From Humulus lupulus (Eukaryota > Streptophyta > Magnoliopsida > Rosales > Cannabaceae), in contig NC_084794.1 of assembly GCF_963169125.1 (NCBI RefSeq), positions 227,599,409 through 227,663,408 on the forward strand: 64,000 nt of DNA, written 5' to 3'. The notes below the pieces were generated by a model. It worked only from the letters and a program-made list of their open reading frames with translations. It did not search any database and was not told the DNA's origin. Shown here in pieces: positions 1 through 11,068 of the stretch. The position numbers were made by a program, and so were the translations under genes. The first letter of the stretch is position 1, and each line of letters opens with the position of its first letter.

Positions 1-588
1 TCTGATAGGCTCTATGACCTCTACACCGAGACCAAATCGGTCAAGGAGATATGGGATGCACTTGAGAAAAAGTTCAAGGCGGAAGAGGAAGGTACCAAAA
101 AGTTTTTGATATCTCAATATTTTGATTTCAAATTTTTTGGTGATAAACCTATTCTTCCTCAAATTCATGAATTGCAAATAATTGTTAACAAAATGAAAGT
201 TCTAAAGATTGAGCTTCCTAAGGCCTTTCAAGTTGGTGCTATAGTGGCTAAATTACCACCAACTTGGAAGAGCTATAGGAAAAGAATCCTTCATAAAAAT
301 GAGGATTATTCTTTGGAGGAAATCCAAAAGCATATTCGAATCGAAGAGGAATCGATATGTAGAGATAAACTTGTGGAGGGGTCTAATGGAGAGACTTCCA
401 AAGCAAATGTTGTGTCACAACCAAAACATCCCAAAAACAAAGGGAAAAAGGGTAACGAGAAACCTTTGGGTCCAAAAACCAACCAAAACAAGTTTAAGGG
501 CGAGAAGGTCCTTGCTTTGTGTGTGGGAAAAATGGTCACTATGCTAGAGAGTGTAGGCATAGAAAAGACCAACAAGGACCTAAGGTGA
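1..588 (+). pseudogene. gag: copia gag (UBN2-type), 5'-truncated
   Basis: Frame 1 is open from the first base to 588. It encodes the C-terminal part of a copia gag polypeptide, the capsid protein that packages element RNA. Recognisable stretches are the KEIWDALEKKF-like segment at the start and the LPPTWKSYRKRILHK segment near 250-300, both usual in plant copia gag. The downstream tail is basic and lysine-rich. The frame leaves the true gag frame near 505: the zinc knuckle CFVCGKNGHYAREC (CX2CX4HX4C) lies in frame 3 at about 513-554. That shift probably separates gag from the rest of the polyprotein. The start codon is outside the window. Confidence 0.85.
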
Positions 589-1001
589 ACGCAACTCAAG
601 AGGAAAACATAGTTGCTACCCTTAGTGAGGTGAATGCGGTCAAAGGCAAGGTGAAAGGGTGGTGGTATGATACATGTGCCACCATCCATGTCACCTATGA
701 CAAATCATTGTTCAAGACCTTTGAAGAGTCAAAGGGCAACCATGAGATTCAAATGGGCAATGAGGGAAAATCCAAGGTACTTTGCAAAGGTACCATTGAA
801 GTCTTTTTCACCTCCGGCAAGAAAGTTACATTAGTGAATGTACTTTATGTTCCCGAAATGAGTAGAAACTTGGTAAGTGGTGATTTGCTTGGCAAGCCCA
901 GCATTAAAGCCCCGGTATACTTATACTTACCAAATCAAATGTATTTTTGGGAAAAGGGTACTCTTGTGAGGGTATGGTTAAATTGTGCACCAATTATGTA
1001 A
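507..1001 (+). pseudogene. copia zinc knuckle plus aspartic protease remnant
   Basis: Frame 3 holds a nucleocapsid CCHC knuckle followed by the retropepsin region. The protease start reads WWYDTCATIH at about 660-689. Copia proteases normally have D-[ST]-G-A here, so the glycine is replaced by cysteine (codon 675-677), which should abolish activity. The downstream segment VLYVPEMSRNLVSGDLL is the usual region between protease and the integrase zinc domain. The frame ends at 999-1001, and the following 80 bases are out of frame and shortened, so most of the integrase HHCC domain is missing. Identification is from motifs and order. Confidence 0.8.
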
Positions 1002-1083
1002 CTTTCAATGTTATCAATAAAAATGCTAATTCCGCCTATATTGTTGAGTATGATTCTTTATTTTTGTGGCATCTTAGACTATC

Positions 1084-1635
1084 CATAGTGATCTTTATGA
1101 ATTAAATGGTGTTTTAACTAGAGGTGGCAAAAGGTATTTTCTTACTTTTATAGATGATTTTAGTAGATATACCTATGTGTTTCTTTTAAAGCATGAAGAT
1201 GAAACTTTTGATGCTTTTAAATTGTATAAATTAGAAGTTGAAAATCAACTAAATAAAAAGATTAAGGTGCTAAGAAGTGATAGAGGAGGAGAGTACTTTT
1301 CTAATGAATTCAATACATTTTGTGAAGAAAATGGTATAATTCATGAGTGCACTGCACCTTATACACCACAACACAATGGTGTTGCCGAAAGGAAAAATAG
1401 GACTTATCTAGAGATGATAAATTCTATGTTGGTGTTTTCAAAGTTGAACTTCAACTTATGGGGTGAAGCGCTTTTAACCGCTTGTCACATTCTTAATCGA
1501 ATACCGATGAAGAAAAATGAGATATCTCCATATGAGTTATGGAAAGGAAGAAAACCCAACATAGGGTACTTCAAAGTGTGGGGGTGTCTTGCATATTACA
1601 AGAAAAACGAACCTAATAGAACAAAGTTAGGTTAA
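1084..1635 (+). pseudogene. copia integrase core
   Basis: This is the catalytic core of the integrase that inserts element cDNA into the genome. In frame 1 the acidic triad can be placed: D at 1090-1092 (HSDLYEL), D at 1279-1281 (RSDRGGEY) and E at 1387-1389 (GVAERKNR). The last two are 36 residues apart, which is the classical D,D(35)E spacing. The NGVAERKNRT and GRKPN-YFKVWGC stretches are standard for copia integrases. The N-terminal zinc-binding part is lost through the break near 1000. The frame stops at 1635, and the next 400 bases contain further stops, so the linker to RT is degraded. Confidence 0.88.
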
Positions 1636-2039
1636 AGAGCCATAAAGTGTGCTTTTGTTGGTTATGCCAACAATAGTAAAGCTTATAGGCTATTAGACTT
1701 AAGAGTCTAATATTGTGATTGAATCTAGAGAAGTTGAATTTTTTGAGAATATGTTATGTGACAACAATTCTCAAGCTTAAACATCTCTAAAGGAAAAAAA
1801 TTTATATGAGAACAATTCTCAAGCTTCTACATCCAAAGTTGATTCTTAAGAGGAGAATTCTCAAAAGGATGTAAAACAACCCTTTGAACCTAGAAGAAGT
1901 CAAAGGCTTAAAAATCATAAAAGTCTAGTAGTGGATGAGATAGATTCTCAACGAATTTCATTCTTCATGGTAGAAGGAAATAGAGAGGAAGTCATTAGGA
2001 AAATTCCTGTTGTACTTCTCGTTGAGGATGATCCTAAGA

Positions 2040-2506
2040 CTTATAGAGAAGCTATGTAATAGAGAGATAGTGCATTTTGGAAAGAAGCCATCAATGATGA
2101 GATGGATTCCATTCTTTCCAATAACACTTGGGAATTGGTAGACCTCCCACTGGGGTTTAAGCCAATTGGGTGTAAGTGGGTATTTAGGAGAAAATACCAC
2201 ACTGACGGCACTATCCAAACCTTTAAAGCTAGATTAGTAGCTAAAGGGTTTAGGCAAAAAGAGGGTATCAATTATTTCGATACTTATGCGCGTGTTGCAA
2301 GAACAACTTCTATAAGAATGTTGTTCTCTTTAGCTATCATACACAACTTGTATGTTCATCAAATGGATGTCAAAACGGCATTCCTTAATGGTGACCTCAA
2401 TGAGGAGGTCTATAGGGAACAAACCGAAGGGTTTGTCCTACCAAAATATGAACATAAAGTTTGTAGACTTGTAAAATCCTTCTACGGATTGAAAACAAGC
2501 TCCTAA
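2040..2506 (+). pseudogene. copia reverse transcriptase, N-terminal half
   Basis: The frame beginning near 2040 matches the start of copia RT (RVT_2 type). It has the NNTWELVDLP opening, the GCKWVFRRKYHTDG and ARLVAKGFRQKEG segments, and the catalytic-domain stretch HQMDVKTAFLNGDL, whose aspartate is the first metal ligand. Two adjacent stops lie at about 2056-2061, just before this part. A frameshift near 2500, inside what should be SLYGLKQAPKQW, moves the reading into the next frame and separates this half from the YVDD half. Confidence 0.88.
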
Positions 2507-2537
2507 GCAATGGCATGAGAAATTTGATCAAGCCATC

Positions 2538-3584
2538 ATGTCTAATGGGTTTAGACATAATAATGGAGACAAGTGTTTGTATTCCAAAACTTGTAAGGGA
2601 TATGTGATCATTGTTTGCTTATATGTGGATGACATGCTTATTCTAAGGAATAGCATGAAAGGGATAAAAGAAACGAAGAAGTTTCTATCATCAACCTTCA
2701 AGATGAAAGATCTTGGAGAAGTTGACCCCATACTAGGTATCAAAGTAAAGAAACATAGAGGGGGTTTTGCGTTAGGGCAAGCCCACTATGTTGAGAAAGT
2801 ATTGAACAAATTTAACCATCTCAAGGTTAAAGATGCCAATACTCCATTCGATCATAGTGTAAAACTAGAGAGGAATGAAGGAAGAGCGGTGGCTCAATTG
2901 GAGTATTGTAGTGTTATAGGGAGTCTAATGTACGCTGCCCAATGTACTAGACTCGATATAGAATTTGCAGTAAGTAAACTTAGTAGGTTTATAAGTAATC
3001 CAAGTGTGGATCACTGGAAGGAAATTGGAAGAATCCTAGGCTATCTCAAGAAAACCAAAGGACTAAGCCTTCTCTACTCCAAATTCCCTTCAATTTTAGA
3101 AGGATATACAGATGCAAGTTGGATATCCAATCTTGGGGACAACTTGTCCACAACTGGTTGGGTATTTACACTTGGTGGAGGTGCAATTTCTTGGGGTTCC
3201 AAGAAACAAACCTGTATATCTCATTCCACTATGGAAGCAGAGTTCATAGCTCTAGCTGCTACCGACAAAGAGGCTGAATGGTTAAGGGATCTGTTGATAG
3301 AGAATCCCCTAATCAAAGAGAATGTATCTACTATATCGATACATTGTGATAGCCAAGCGACATTGGCTAGAGCATACATCAGAGTGTATAATGGAAAGTC
3401 TAGACATGTTAGTCTAAGACATGGATATGTAAGAGAATTGATTCAAAGAGGAATCATCTCAATATCCTATGTGAGAACAAGGGAAAATCTGGCGAATCCT
3501 TTCACTAAGCCATTAACGAGGGATTTAGTGGCTGGATCATCTCGAGGGATGGGAGTTAAACTCCCTAATGAGATTCACGATTGA
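2538..3584 (+). pseudogene. copia RT C-terminal half and RNase H
   Basis: A 348-codon open frame carries the RT active-site motif YVDDML near 2620-2640 and, toward the end, copia RNase H. The RNase H acidic residues are visible as D in GYTDASW, E in STMEAEF and D in HCDSQAT. The C-terminal KPLTRDLV segment is the usual end of copia pol. This is the longest intact stretch of the element. It is separated from the first RT half by a frameshift near 2500, so a complete RT cannot be made. Confidence 0.9.
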
Positions 3585-4190
3585 TGGTAACCTATCTTAA
3601 CAACAAGTCAACTAGTGTTAGGTTCAATAGGTAACAACAAGTCAATCAAGTGAATATTAGTTGTACTCAAAACAAGTCCCATCTGAGATATTGAGTACTT
3701 GTGTGTTACCAAGTTGAGGGTTAAAACTGAAAGGTTTTTTAATAGAATTTAGTCTTGTGAAGACAAGTATTTTTGGTAGCAAAATACTGTAAGAATTCTA
3801 CCTATATGGACCTAGGGGTGGTGCCACCTCTCATGAGAATTGGGAATATTCTCAAGAACGTCCTTGAATGGAAAGTGCACATGACCATTAATAGTGCAAA
3901 GCGAGACATAGAGGTCTCAAGTGAACATCGCAATGGTGTGTGTGTTATCATCGATTTGTTATCATGAAAAGATGGTTCAATGCCTAGTGCAACCAAATTT
4001 TTGAAAAATTTTGTGATAATTACACTATAGTAAAGTTCAAGTTGAAAAACACTTTGCTTTATGCACTAATGCAATGACTCCTATAAGAGAGAGTTCTTAT
4101 TTAATCAAGTGGGGGATATGTTATATTTTAAAATATAATGATTGATTAAATAAGTGTTACAATAGATAACTATTTAATCTAGTGGGGGAA
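3585..4190 (+). other. copia 3' untranslated region with duplicated polypurine tract
   Basis: This is non-coding DNA between pol and the 3' LTR. The purine tract AGTGGGGGAA at 4181-4190 directly precedes the LTR start TGTTATATTA. A second, similar junction (AAGTGGGGGATATGTTATAT) lies about 70 bases upstream, from about 4109. I see no gene here. Confidence 0.7.
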
Positions 4191-5363
4191 TGTTATATTA
4201 TTTTATAATATAATGTAATATTATATTATATTATATTATAACATAATGTTTTAGATTAAATAAATATGACAAAGAGTGTCACATATTGTAACATATAATA
4301 GAGAGTTACAATATTTAGATATATGAGATATATCCAAATAATGTAACATATTTTGGTGTTACAAATTTGTAACTTCCAAATATTACCATTTATTGTGTAA
4401 ATTTGGTGTTACACAATATTGAGATGAATTTCATAAAGCCATATGTGAAATGGTTGTTAGAGATATGATTTTAACCCCAATAATGTGTTTTGGGAGTTAC
4501 AAAATCATTTTGGAGGGTTTGGAATCGTTTGGAAAAATAACACATTTTTAAGGGTTGAAAATGGTCAGTGGCCGCGGCCAGTGGGACAGAGAGTAGTGGC
4601 CGCAGCCACTAATGTCTCTAGCTGCGGCCACAGGCCAAAACTGACCTTTTTTTTTCTTCAGTTTCTTCAATCTTTGTTGAACGGCTCAAAAAACTCAAAT
4701 AACTCCCAAATCTCATTTTTAATTCCATATTAATCCAATTAAACATTGGTAACAGCCATGGAGGTTCGTGGAATTTGAAACTCAAAGGGTGTCTCTAAAC
4801 TTTATAAATAGGAGCCTATAGCTCACTTGAAAGACACAACATTTTATCCTTTAGAGAACTTGGCTAGAAACAACCTTGAGGCTTGATAATTCCAGAAAGC
4901 ATTTCCAAAATCTGAGAGAGATCCCTTAGTGCTTGAGTTAGGGGGAAATAAGCTTTTGGACAAAGGTTTCAAACCTTGTTCAAGTTGGTGATCCCCAACA
5001 CTCTTCACTTTGGTTGTGTGAGTGAGAGTATCTTATTATTTTTTTCTTATTCTTATTTTCTTCTATTATTTTTCTTCTTATCATTCTTGTTATATTTACT
5101 TGTATCTTTGCTTAAGAGTTGTAATCTCATCTACATCTTTCTTTCTACTACCTCAAGTTTATTTGTATCTTTTTGTCAAAAGTTGTATTTTCTATTTCAA
5201 TCCTCTTCTTCTTCTTTCTCTATATTTATTTGTACTTTCAGTCATTGAGTTGTAACCTTATTTAATTAATCTATATTTATTTGTAATATATTTCCTAGAG
5301 TTGTAATATTCTTACCTATTTCCATTGAGGCAATCTATTTTTTCCAAAATTATAAGTTGAACA
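4191..5363 (+). repeat. copia 3' LTR
   Basis: It begins TGTTATATTA immediately after the purine tract. It contains a GC-rich island of imperfect palindromes (GGCCGCGGCC and GTGGCCGCAGCCAC, about 4566-4645) inside AT-rich DNA. A TATAAATA box at about 4803-4810 marks the probable transcription start region. The LTR sequence is matched in reverse complement at 14975-15690 and 39884-40349. The last 300 bases are T-rich. The right boundary is inferred (about 5330-5363). Confidence 0.82.
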
Positions 5364-5823
5364 ATGAGGTCCACTCGAGCATGTCCTATGCCCAAGAGTC
5401 GAAGGATCTTCAAATTTAGCTCGCTGACGAGTTCAAGGCCGCAAAGGCAGAGATGGAGGCTGAAGCCGGGCAGATGAAGGCCAGGATAGCCGAGCTCGAG
5501 AAGCTGAATGCGAGGCTTGAGGAGCTTGAGAGGATCAATGCCAAGCTTGAGGAGGAGAAAAAGGCCACCTTCGAGATAATGGAGGGTGAAAAGGCTCGTC
5601 TTCTCTAAGAGTTCAAGGAGAAGAAGGATCGACGGTCGACCTGGCCATGTACAGGATTTGGGCCAGTAACACCGATCTCGATACCAGCTTCCTAGTTTCT
5701 TTTGAGGAAGAGCTCGTGGCCAAATGGCAGGCCTGACTCGATGCGGAGGAGGCTGCTTGGGAGGAGGTATAGAAGGCCAAGGAGGATGCTGAGAAGGCTA
5801 AGGAGGGCGCTCTTTCCCCCTAA
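5364..5823 (+). pseudogene. last exon of antisense coiled-coil gene in Tat-A
   Basis: The + strand, opposite to Tat-A gag-pol, encodes a charged coiled coil with many A-E-L-E-K heptad-like repeats (for example KARIAELEKLNARLEELER). It is followed by a stretch with the motif MYRIWASNTDLDTSFL. That stretch corresponds to LYHCWVYNSDGDFSFL near the end of the antisense gene of Tat-C at 26994-29697. In-frame TAG/TAA/TGA codons and a one-base shift near 5630 break it. Its 5' part is cut off by the copia LTR at 5363. The position between pol and the missing 3' LTR, and the orientation, match Tat-C. Confidence 0.72.
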
Positions 5824-7043
5824 ATCTCGACCCAGGGTTGCGTCCCTTTGAACCCCTTGTAATAGTTTTTATCTTATGTTTTCTATGCCCTTGGGGCTAG
5901 GACAATTTATAGCTCGTAAAAGAGCTATTTTCTTATGATATTTATAATACCGTGTTTGATTTTACTTTAATATTTTTGCTTTACATTTATTAAGTCAAAA
6001 TATTTCAAGCAATTTATATTAAAAGTGTCCTTATGTTTGTTTATTCATACAAACATGTGGTGGATTTTAAGCTCAAGCTTCAATGCATTCATGCACTGTT
6101 TACTGATGTATCTGTGTTCGATCTCGTTACTTATCATGGCCGGGACTTACTTTTACCATGCACTCAAAAGTACTTATATGGCATGTAATGTAGGTGGTTT
6201 AGTTATATCCTGTTTTCCTAGTTACTTTTCCTTGTCCTCGGGTAGCTCCCCAAAGTTATGAGGTCGAAACTATCTTTTTGCAAGATATTCCAGCCTCGAT
6301 CTCGACTTAACTTGAAGTAGGTTTATTTATATTCCAACTTTCTGTCGATTAGTTTTACCTGGTTTGTTCCAAACCTATTTAGGTCATGTTATTGGTTCGT
6401 ACTCCATACACAAATATTTTTGATCTAGTTATGTCTAGATCGCACATTTGGTTTTATCCAAATTACCTTGCCTCGTGCATTTGGTTATATCCAAACACTT
6501 TTATTCTTTAATAATTTGGTTATGTCCAAACTATCTTAGCTCGCATATTTGGTTTTATCCAAATTACCTTGCCTCGCGCATTTGGTTATATCCAAACACT
6601 TTTATTCTTTAATAATTTGGTTATGTCCAAACTATCTTAGCTCGCATATCTTAAGCTCGCGTATTTGTTTTTATCCAAATTACGCCTTGCGCATTTGGTT
6701 ATATCCAAACACTTTTATTCTTTAATAATTTGGTTATGTCAAAACTATCTTAGCTCGCATATTTGGTTATATCCAAATACTTTTATGCTTTAATATTTTG
6801 GTTAATGATCCAGACGTTTACTTATTTTCGTGTATGCTATTTATTTTTTCAAGCTTACCGTATATATACCACTAATGCCCCATTCATATCCTATGAGTGT
6901 GACCATAGGTTATTAAATTAAGAGAGTTTACCAAAAATTCAGCATATTGAAACGAAAATGAACTTTATTCAGAATTGAACAATTTATCAACAAAAGCATA
7001 GTAAAGATAAACAAGCATGGTTACAGGTGACATCATTCCTACA
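5824..7043 (-). other. Tat-A spacer between pol and antisense gene
   Basis: This non-coding stretch of about 1.2 kb contains three copies of a roughly 100-bp tandem repeat (6448-6800; separate entry). I see no gene. Tat elements characteristically carry tandem repeats in this position. Confidence 0.7.
6448..6800. repeat. tandem repeat, about 100-bp unit, three copies
   Basis: The unit starts TTTGGTTTTATCCAAATTAC and contains the alternating phrases TTTGGTTATATCCAAA, TTTATTCTTTAATAA and TTAGCTCGCATA. The copies begin near 6448, 6549 and 6670, and the third is degraded. Within the unit TTTGG...CCAAA is itself an inverted repeat that recurs every 30-50 bases. The array lies in the pol-to-LTR spacer of Tat-A. 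Confidence 0.8.
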
Positions 7044-8130
7044 CTACTGATAGTAAGGTCGTAGATGTTCGCCATTACATTCTCGTGGTACCAATTCCCC
7101 GTTTAATCTTTCCAATTTGTAGACGGCAGGTTGGATAACCAATTCGATTTGATAAGGTCCTTCCCAATTAGGCCCGAGCACACCAACAGCTGGGTCCCGC
7201 GTAGCTAAGAACACATGCCTTAGCAGAAAGTCTCCCAAACTGAATTTTCTGTCTCGAACCTTTTTATTGAAATACTGGGTAGCTCGTTGCTAATATGTTG
7301 CATTTTTTAGTTGAGCCTCGTCCTGTCTTTCTTCGATCAGGTCTAGACTTACTTCGAGCTGGGATTGGTTCGAGGCTTGAGCGTGGCTATGAATGGTGGG
7401 TATTTCGACCTCAATTGGTAGCATAGTCTCGCATCCATATGCCAGAGAAAAAGGGGTATGTCCTGTTGAAGTACGTGTTGTGGTCTGTTATGCCCACAAG
7501 ACTTGGGGCAATTCTTCGGGCCATTTTCCCTTAGCTTCTTCCAATTTCTTCTTCATAGAACTCTTCAGGGTTTTATTCACAGCCTCGACTTGGCCATTCG
7601 CTTGGGGATGGGCCATAGAGGAGAAGCTCTTTATTATCCCATTCTCACAAAAGTTGGTAAACAGTTCACTATCAAACTGAGTACCATTATCCGATATTAT
7701 CTATCTTAGCATTCCATATCGACATATTATATTTTTCACCACAAAGTCCAAAAATTTCTATGAGGTAATTGTTGCCAGAGGTTCGGCCTCAGTCCACTTC
7801 ATAAAGTAATCTACCGCGACTACTGCATACTTAACTCCACCTTTGCCTGTTGGCAACGAGCCTATGAGGTCAATTCCCCAGATCGCAAATGGCCATGGGG
7901 AGGTCATCATAGTTAGCTCAGAAGGTGGAGCTCATGGGATTGTGGGGAACCGTTGACACTTATCGTATCTCTTGACATAATCAAATGAATCTGCTTTGAT
8001 AGTGTGCCAGAAGTACCCTTGGCGTATAATTTTCTTAGATAGGCTATGCCCCACAGTGTTGTCCCCGCAGAATCCTTCATGTATCTCTTCTAGGATCTCC
8101 TTAGCCTCAGGTGGAGTCACACATAGGAGT
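7044..8130 (-). pseudogene. Tat-A integrase
   Basis: This is the integrase of the gypsy polyprotein. The N-terminal zinc region reads HEGFCGDNTVGH and then VKRYDKCQRF, where the first cysteine of the HHCC motif has become tyrosine. The core contains AIWGIDLIGSLPTGKGG, AVDYF-KW-EAEPLA, SDNGTQFDSELF and HPQANGQVEAVNK, the standard Tat integrase blocks, with some stops between them. The C-terminal part ends GPNWEGPYQI...LRPYYQ just before the stop at 7044. The protein is inactive because of stops. Confidence 0.85.
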
Positions 8131-8822
8131 AGTGGCATAGAGTATCCTCTTTGATATAGCCTTCCTTCCGCAATAGTGTATCTGGGAATCTGATACATCA
8201 GTTTTTGAGCCTTGTTTCGTTCAACAGGGAGAATGTCGGTTTCAAAGTACTCAACTATTGGGGTCATCCAGGTTGGCTCGGAGTTAATCATGCAGACATC
8301 TTCCTGTTCAAGCTCACGGATACTGGGTGTCGATAGATGTTTGATTGGCACAACATTCAGCTCGTCGACCTCGGTGGATGTGGCGAGTTTGGCTAGGGCG
8401 TCTGCATTCGAATTTTTTTCTCGGGGAACCTGCTCTATTGTGTAGAATTCGAAATGTTTGAGAGCTGCTTTTGCTTTTTCTAAATATGAAGCCATTCTTG
8501 TCCCACGAGCCTGGTATTCCCCTAAAATTTGGTTGACCACCAACTGGGAGTCATTGTAGCAATGTATCGCCTTAGCCTTGAGTTCCTTGGTTATTCAAAG
8601 TCCTGCCAGTAGAGCTTTGCATTCAGCCTCGTTGTTTGACGCTTCGAAGTCAAATCTCAAAGCGGAGTGAAATCGACTCCTAGTTGGGGTGATCAGTATT
8701 ATTCCTGCCCCCAATCCATTTTCATTGGAAGACCCATCGACATAAAGTTTCCATAGCTCACGGGCTTGGGTTATAACTTTATCGTCAGTCATTCCAGTGC
8801 ATTCCACTATGAAGTCTGCCAA
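8131..8822 (-). pseudogene. Tat-A second (archaeal-type) RNase H and linker
   Basis: The segment LWKLYVDGSSNENGLGAGI...SNNEAECKALL carries the first two acidic residues of a complete second RNase H. The rest continues through VVNQILGEYQARG and NSNADALAKLA. Tat elements are known to carry this extra RNase H after the degenerate one that follows RT. A stop interrupts the domain near 8595, and a frame change separates it from the upstream RNase H at 9005-9199. Confidence 0.82.
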
Positions 8823-9004
8823 GGTCTGTCCTCTTATGGTTGCCCTTAGATGTTAAGTGATCTCGAATTGTCCGAGCTCAACAGCCCATTTTATTAATTG
8901 ACTTGAGGCTTCTGGCTTGGATAAGACTTTTCGTAGTGGTTGGTCCGTCAGCACATGGATGGGGTGCGCTTGGAAGTAAGGTTGGAGCTTTTGAGATGAG
9001 TGGA

Positions 9005-10159
9005 TTAGGCTGAGAGCCACTTCTCCATTAAGGGGTATCTCGATTCTACCCCCAGTAACCTTTTGCTGACATAGTATACTGGCTTTTGCACCTTCTGTTC
9101 TTCTCGGACGAGCACGACGCTAATGGCGTGCTCGGTAGTAGCGAGATATAAGTACAAAATTTCTCCTGTGACAGGTTTTGACAAGATAGGAGGTTCCACG
9201 AGGTGATTTTTGAGCTCCTGAAATGCTAGCTCTCATTCCTCTGTCGATTAAATTTTTTTACCCCCTCTCAAAAGGTTGAAAAATGGAAGACAGTAGTCTG
9301 TATATTTCGAGATAAACCTACTTAATGCCGCCATCCGTCCAGTCAATCTCTGGACATCCTTATGCTTTTAAGGAGAGGGCATGTCAATTAATGCTTGGAT
9401 CTTGTCAGGATTAGCCTTTATTCCCTGGGCATTCACAATGAAACCTAGGAACTTCCCCGGCGATACTCCAAAAGAGCATTTCTGGCGGTTGAGCTTCATG
9501 ATGAACTTCCGTAGCACGGCAAAGCACTCTTCAAGTTCGTCCACATGGTTATTGTTATGTTTAGATTTAACTAACATATCATCAACATAAACTTACATGT
9601 TATTACCTATCTGTTCGGAGAACATTATGTTGACGAGCCGTTGGTATGTGGCTCCAACATTTTTGAGCCCAAACGGCATGATATTGTAGCAATATAGTCC
9701 TTTATCTGTCACAAAACTCGTATCCTCTTAGTCCGAGGCATGCATGGAAATCTAGTTATATCAAGAATAAGTGTCCATGAATGACATAAGTCCATGCCCA
9801 GTTGTGGCATCTACAACCTAGTCGATCCAAGGTAAGGGGAAGCAGTCCTTAGGACATGCTTTATTGAGGTCTGAGTAATCAATACAAGTTCGCCATGTTT
9901 CGTTAGGTTTTGGAACTAGCACTGGGTTAGCGACCCAATCCGGGTAGATGGCATCTTTTATGAATCGATTTGCCTTTAACCTGTTGACCTCTTCCTTCAG
10001 GGCTTTCTTACTGTCGTCGTCCAGGAGTCTTCGTTTTTGCTGCTTCGGGGGGAAGCTCTTGTCAATATTAAGAGCGTGGCTTATCACATTCAGACTTATC
10101 CCTACCATGTCTGAAGGTGACCACGCGAAAACATCCTGGTTTTTTTTTCCAAAAGCCAA
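9005..10159 (-). pseudogene. Tat-A reverse transcriptase and first RNase H
   Basis: The start NQDVFAWSPSDM and the block NPVLVPKPNETWRTCIDYSD are gypsy RT hallmarks. The active site YVDD is at 9578-9589. A TAA immediately upstream of VYVDD replaces the glutamate seen in the same position in Tat-B and Tat-C. Four more stops lie in 9700-9830, in the FMDTYS-YN-I segment. The first RNase H follows as LSKPVTGEILYLYLA...KRLLGVESRYPLME. Everything is in one frame from 12199 down to 9005. Confidence 0.88.
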
Positions 10160-10390
10160 TTAATTGCTATTTCGTTTCATCCAGAAGGTTTTTCCATATC
10201 TTTACATTTTTCGGGGGGCAACTTCTTCGAGCTTGACCTCTTCGAGCTCTTCTAACGGCTCGAGATCAACTATTTCCTCTATTCTTGGATCAATTTCTTC
10301 GTCCATCTCGAAGACAGTCCCATCCTTATTCTGAATTATGACAAGTTTTTGTGCACTTGTCTGTTTCTTTCCTTTAATGGAAATGCTATA

Positions 10391-10770
10391 TCATTCCCTC
10401 CTTGCGAGCTGGTCTCCTTTCAGAGTCTCGATGCCTCTAGAAGTCGGGAACTTGATGGCCAGATGCCTTACAGATGAAATTGCCCCCAGCCCTACTAAGG
10501 CGAGTCTCCTGAGCAGTGCATTGTAGGCTAATGGAAGATCCACTACTACGAATTCCAACATCATGGTTATCAAGATTGGGAAGTCTCCCAAGGTTACGGG
10601 GAGTTCGATGGATTTCATACAGGCAATCCCTTCTCCTGAAAAGTTCTACAACATCATTGCACAGGCCTTTAGGTCGCAAAGCATGAGTCCCATCTTTTCT
10701 AAGGCGGCCTTATAGAGGATATTTATTGAGCTCCCGTTATCAACCAGGACTCGGTGTACCCTCTTATTCG
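10391..10770 (-). pseudogene. Tat-A protease
   Basis: This is the retropepsin-like domain that matures the polyprotein. The active-site motif is DNGSS at 10727-10741, the form also seen in Tat-B and Tat-C (instead of DTGS). The downstream part FVVVDLPLAYNALLRRLAL corresponds to the flap and second hydrophobic-glycine region, and in Tat-C the same place reads YNAILGRPTL. One stop lies between the motif and this part. About 230 bases separate it from the start of RT. Confidence 0.82.
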
Positions 10771-11068
10771 CGAGCTAAGGGGTGATGACTAGTGGGTTGT
10801 TGTGAGGAAACTGCAAATGTGTCTCATTAAAAGTTATGGGTTGAGATTCAACCCTCTGCTATTTTGGAGCTCTGGGTTCGGGTTCGTATGGAGACCCGTC
10901 ACCAATTTTGAGTTCACTCACATATAGTTTCTGGGCATTCCTGCCCGATCCTGCAATATGTGGTCCCTCCGAAATGGTTATGACATCTTCTCCATCAATT
11001 GGAGGGGGTCGTTCGTCCTCCCTTGTTTGGGAGTTGTTATTCTCGGCAGGTGGAGCTGCTACTACCCT

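Larger units (their letters stand above)
1..5363 (+). mobile_element. Ty1/copia LTR retrotransposon, 5' end outside window, degenerate
   Basis: The domain order on + is gag, CCHC zinc knuckle, protease, integrase, reverse transcriptase, RNase H. This is the copia order, with integrase before RT. A purine tract and a 3' LTR follow. The 5' LTR and gag start lie left of the window. Coding is broken by at least three frameshifts (near 505, 1000 and 2500) and several stops, so the copy is dead. Its 3' LTR belongs to the same family as the inverted copia LTR at 14975-15690 and 39884-40349. The right edge is inferred from where LTR similarity ends and the antisense reading frame of the neighbouring Tat element begins; it could lie 5330-5363. 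Confidence 0.9.

Noticed and set aside
6448..6800. Repeat-spacer-like pattern of TTTGG...CCAAA resembling CRISPR
   Set aside because: The whole 100-bp unit is conserved, not just the short palindrome, so it is a tandem repeat in a Tat spacer.
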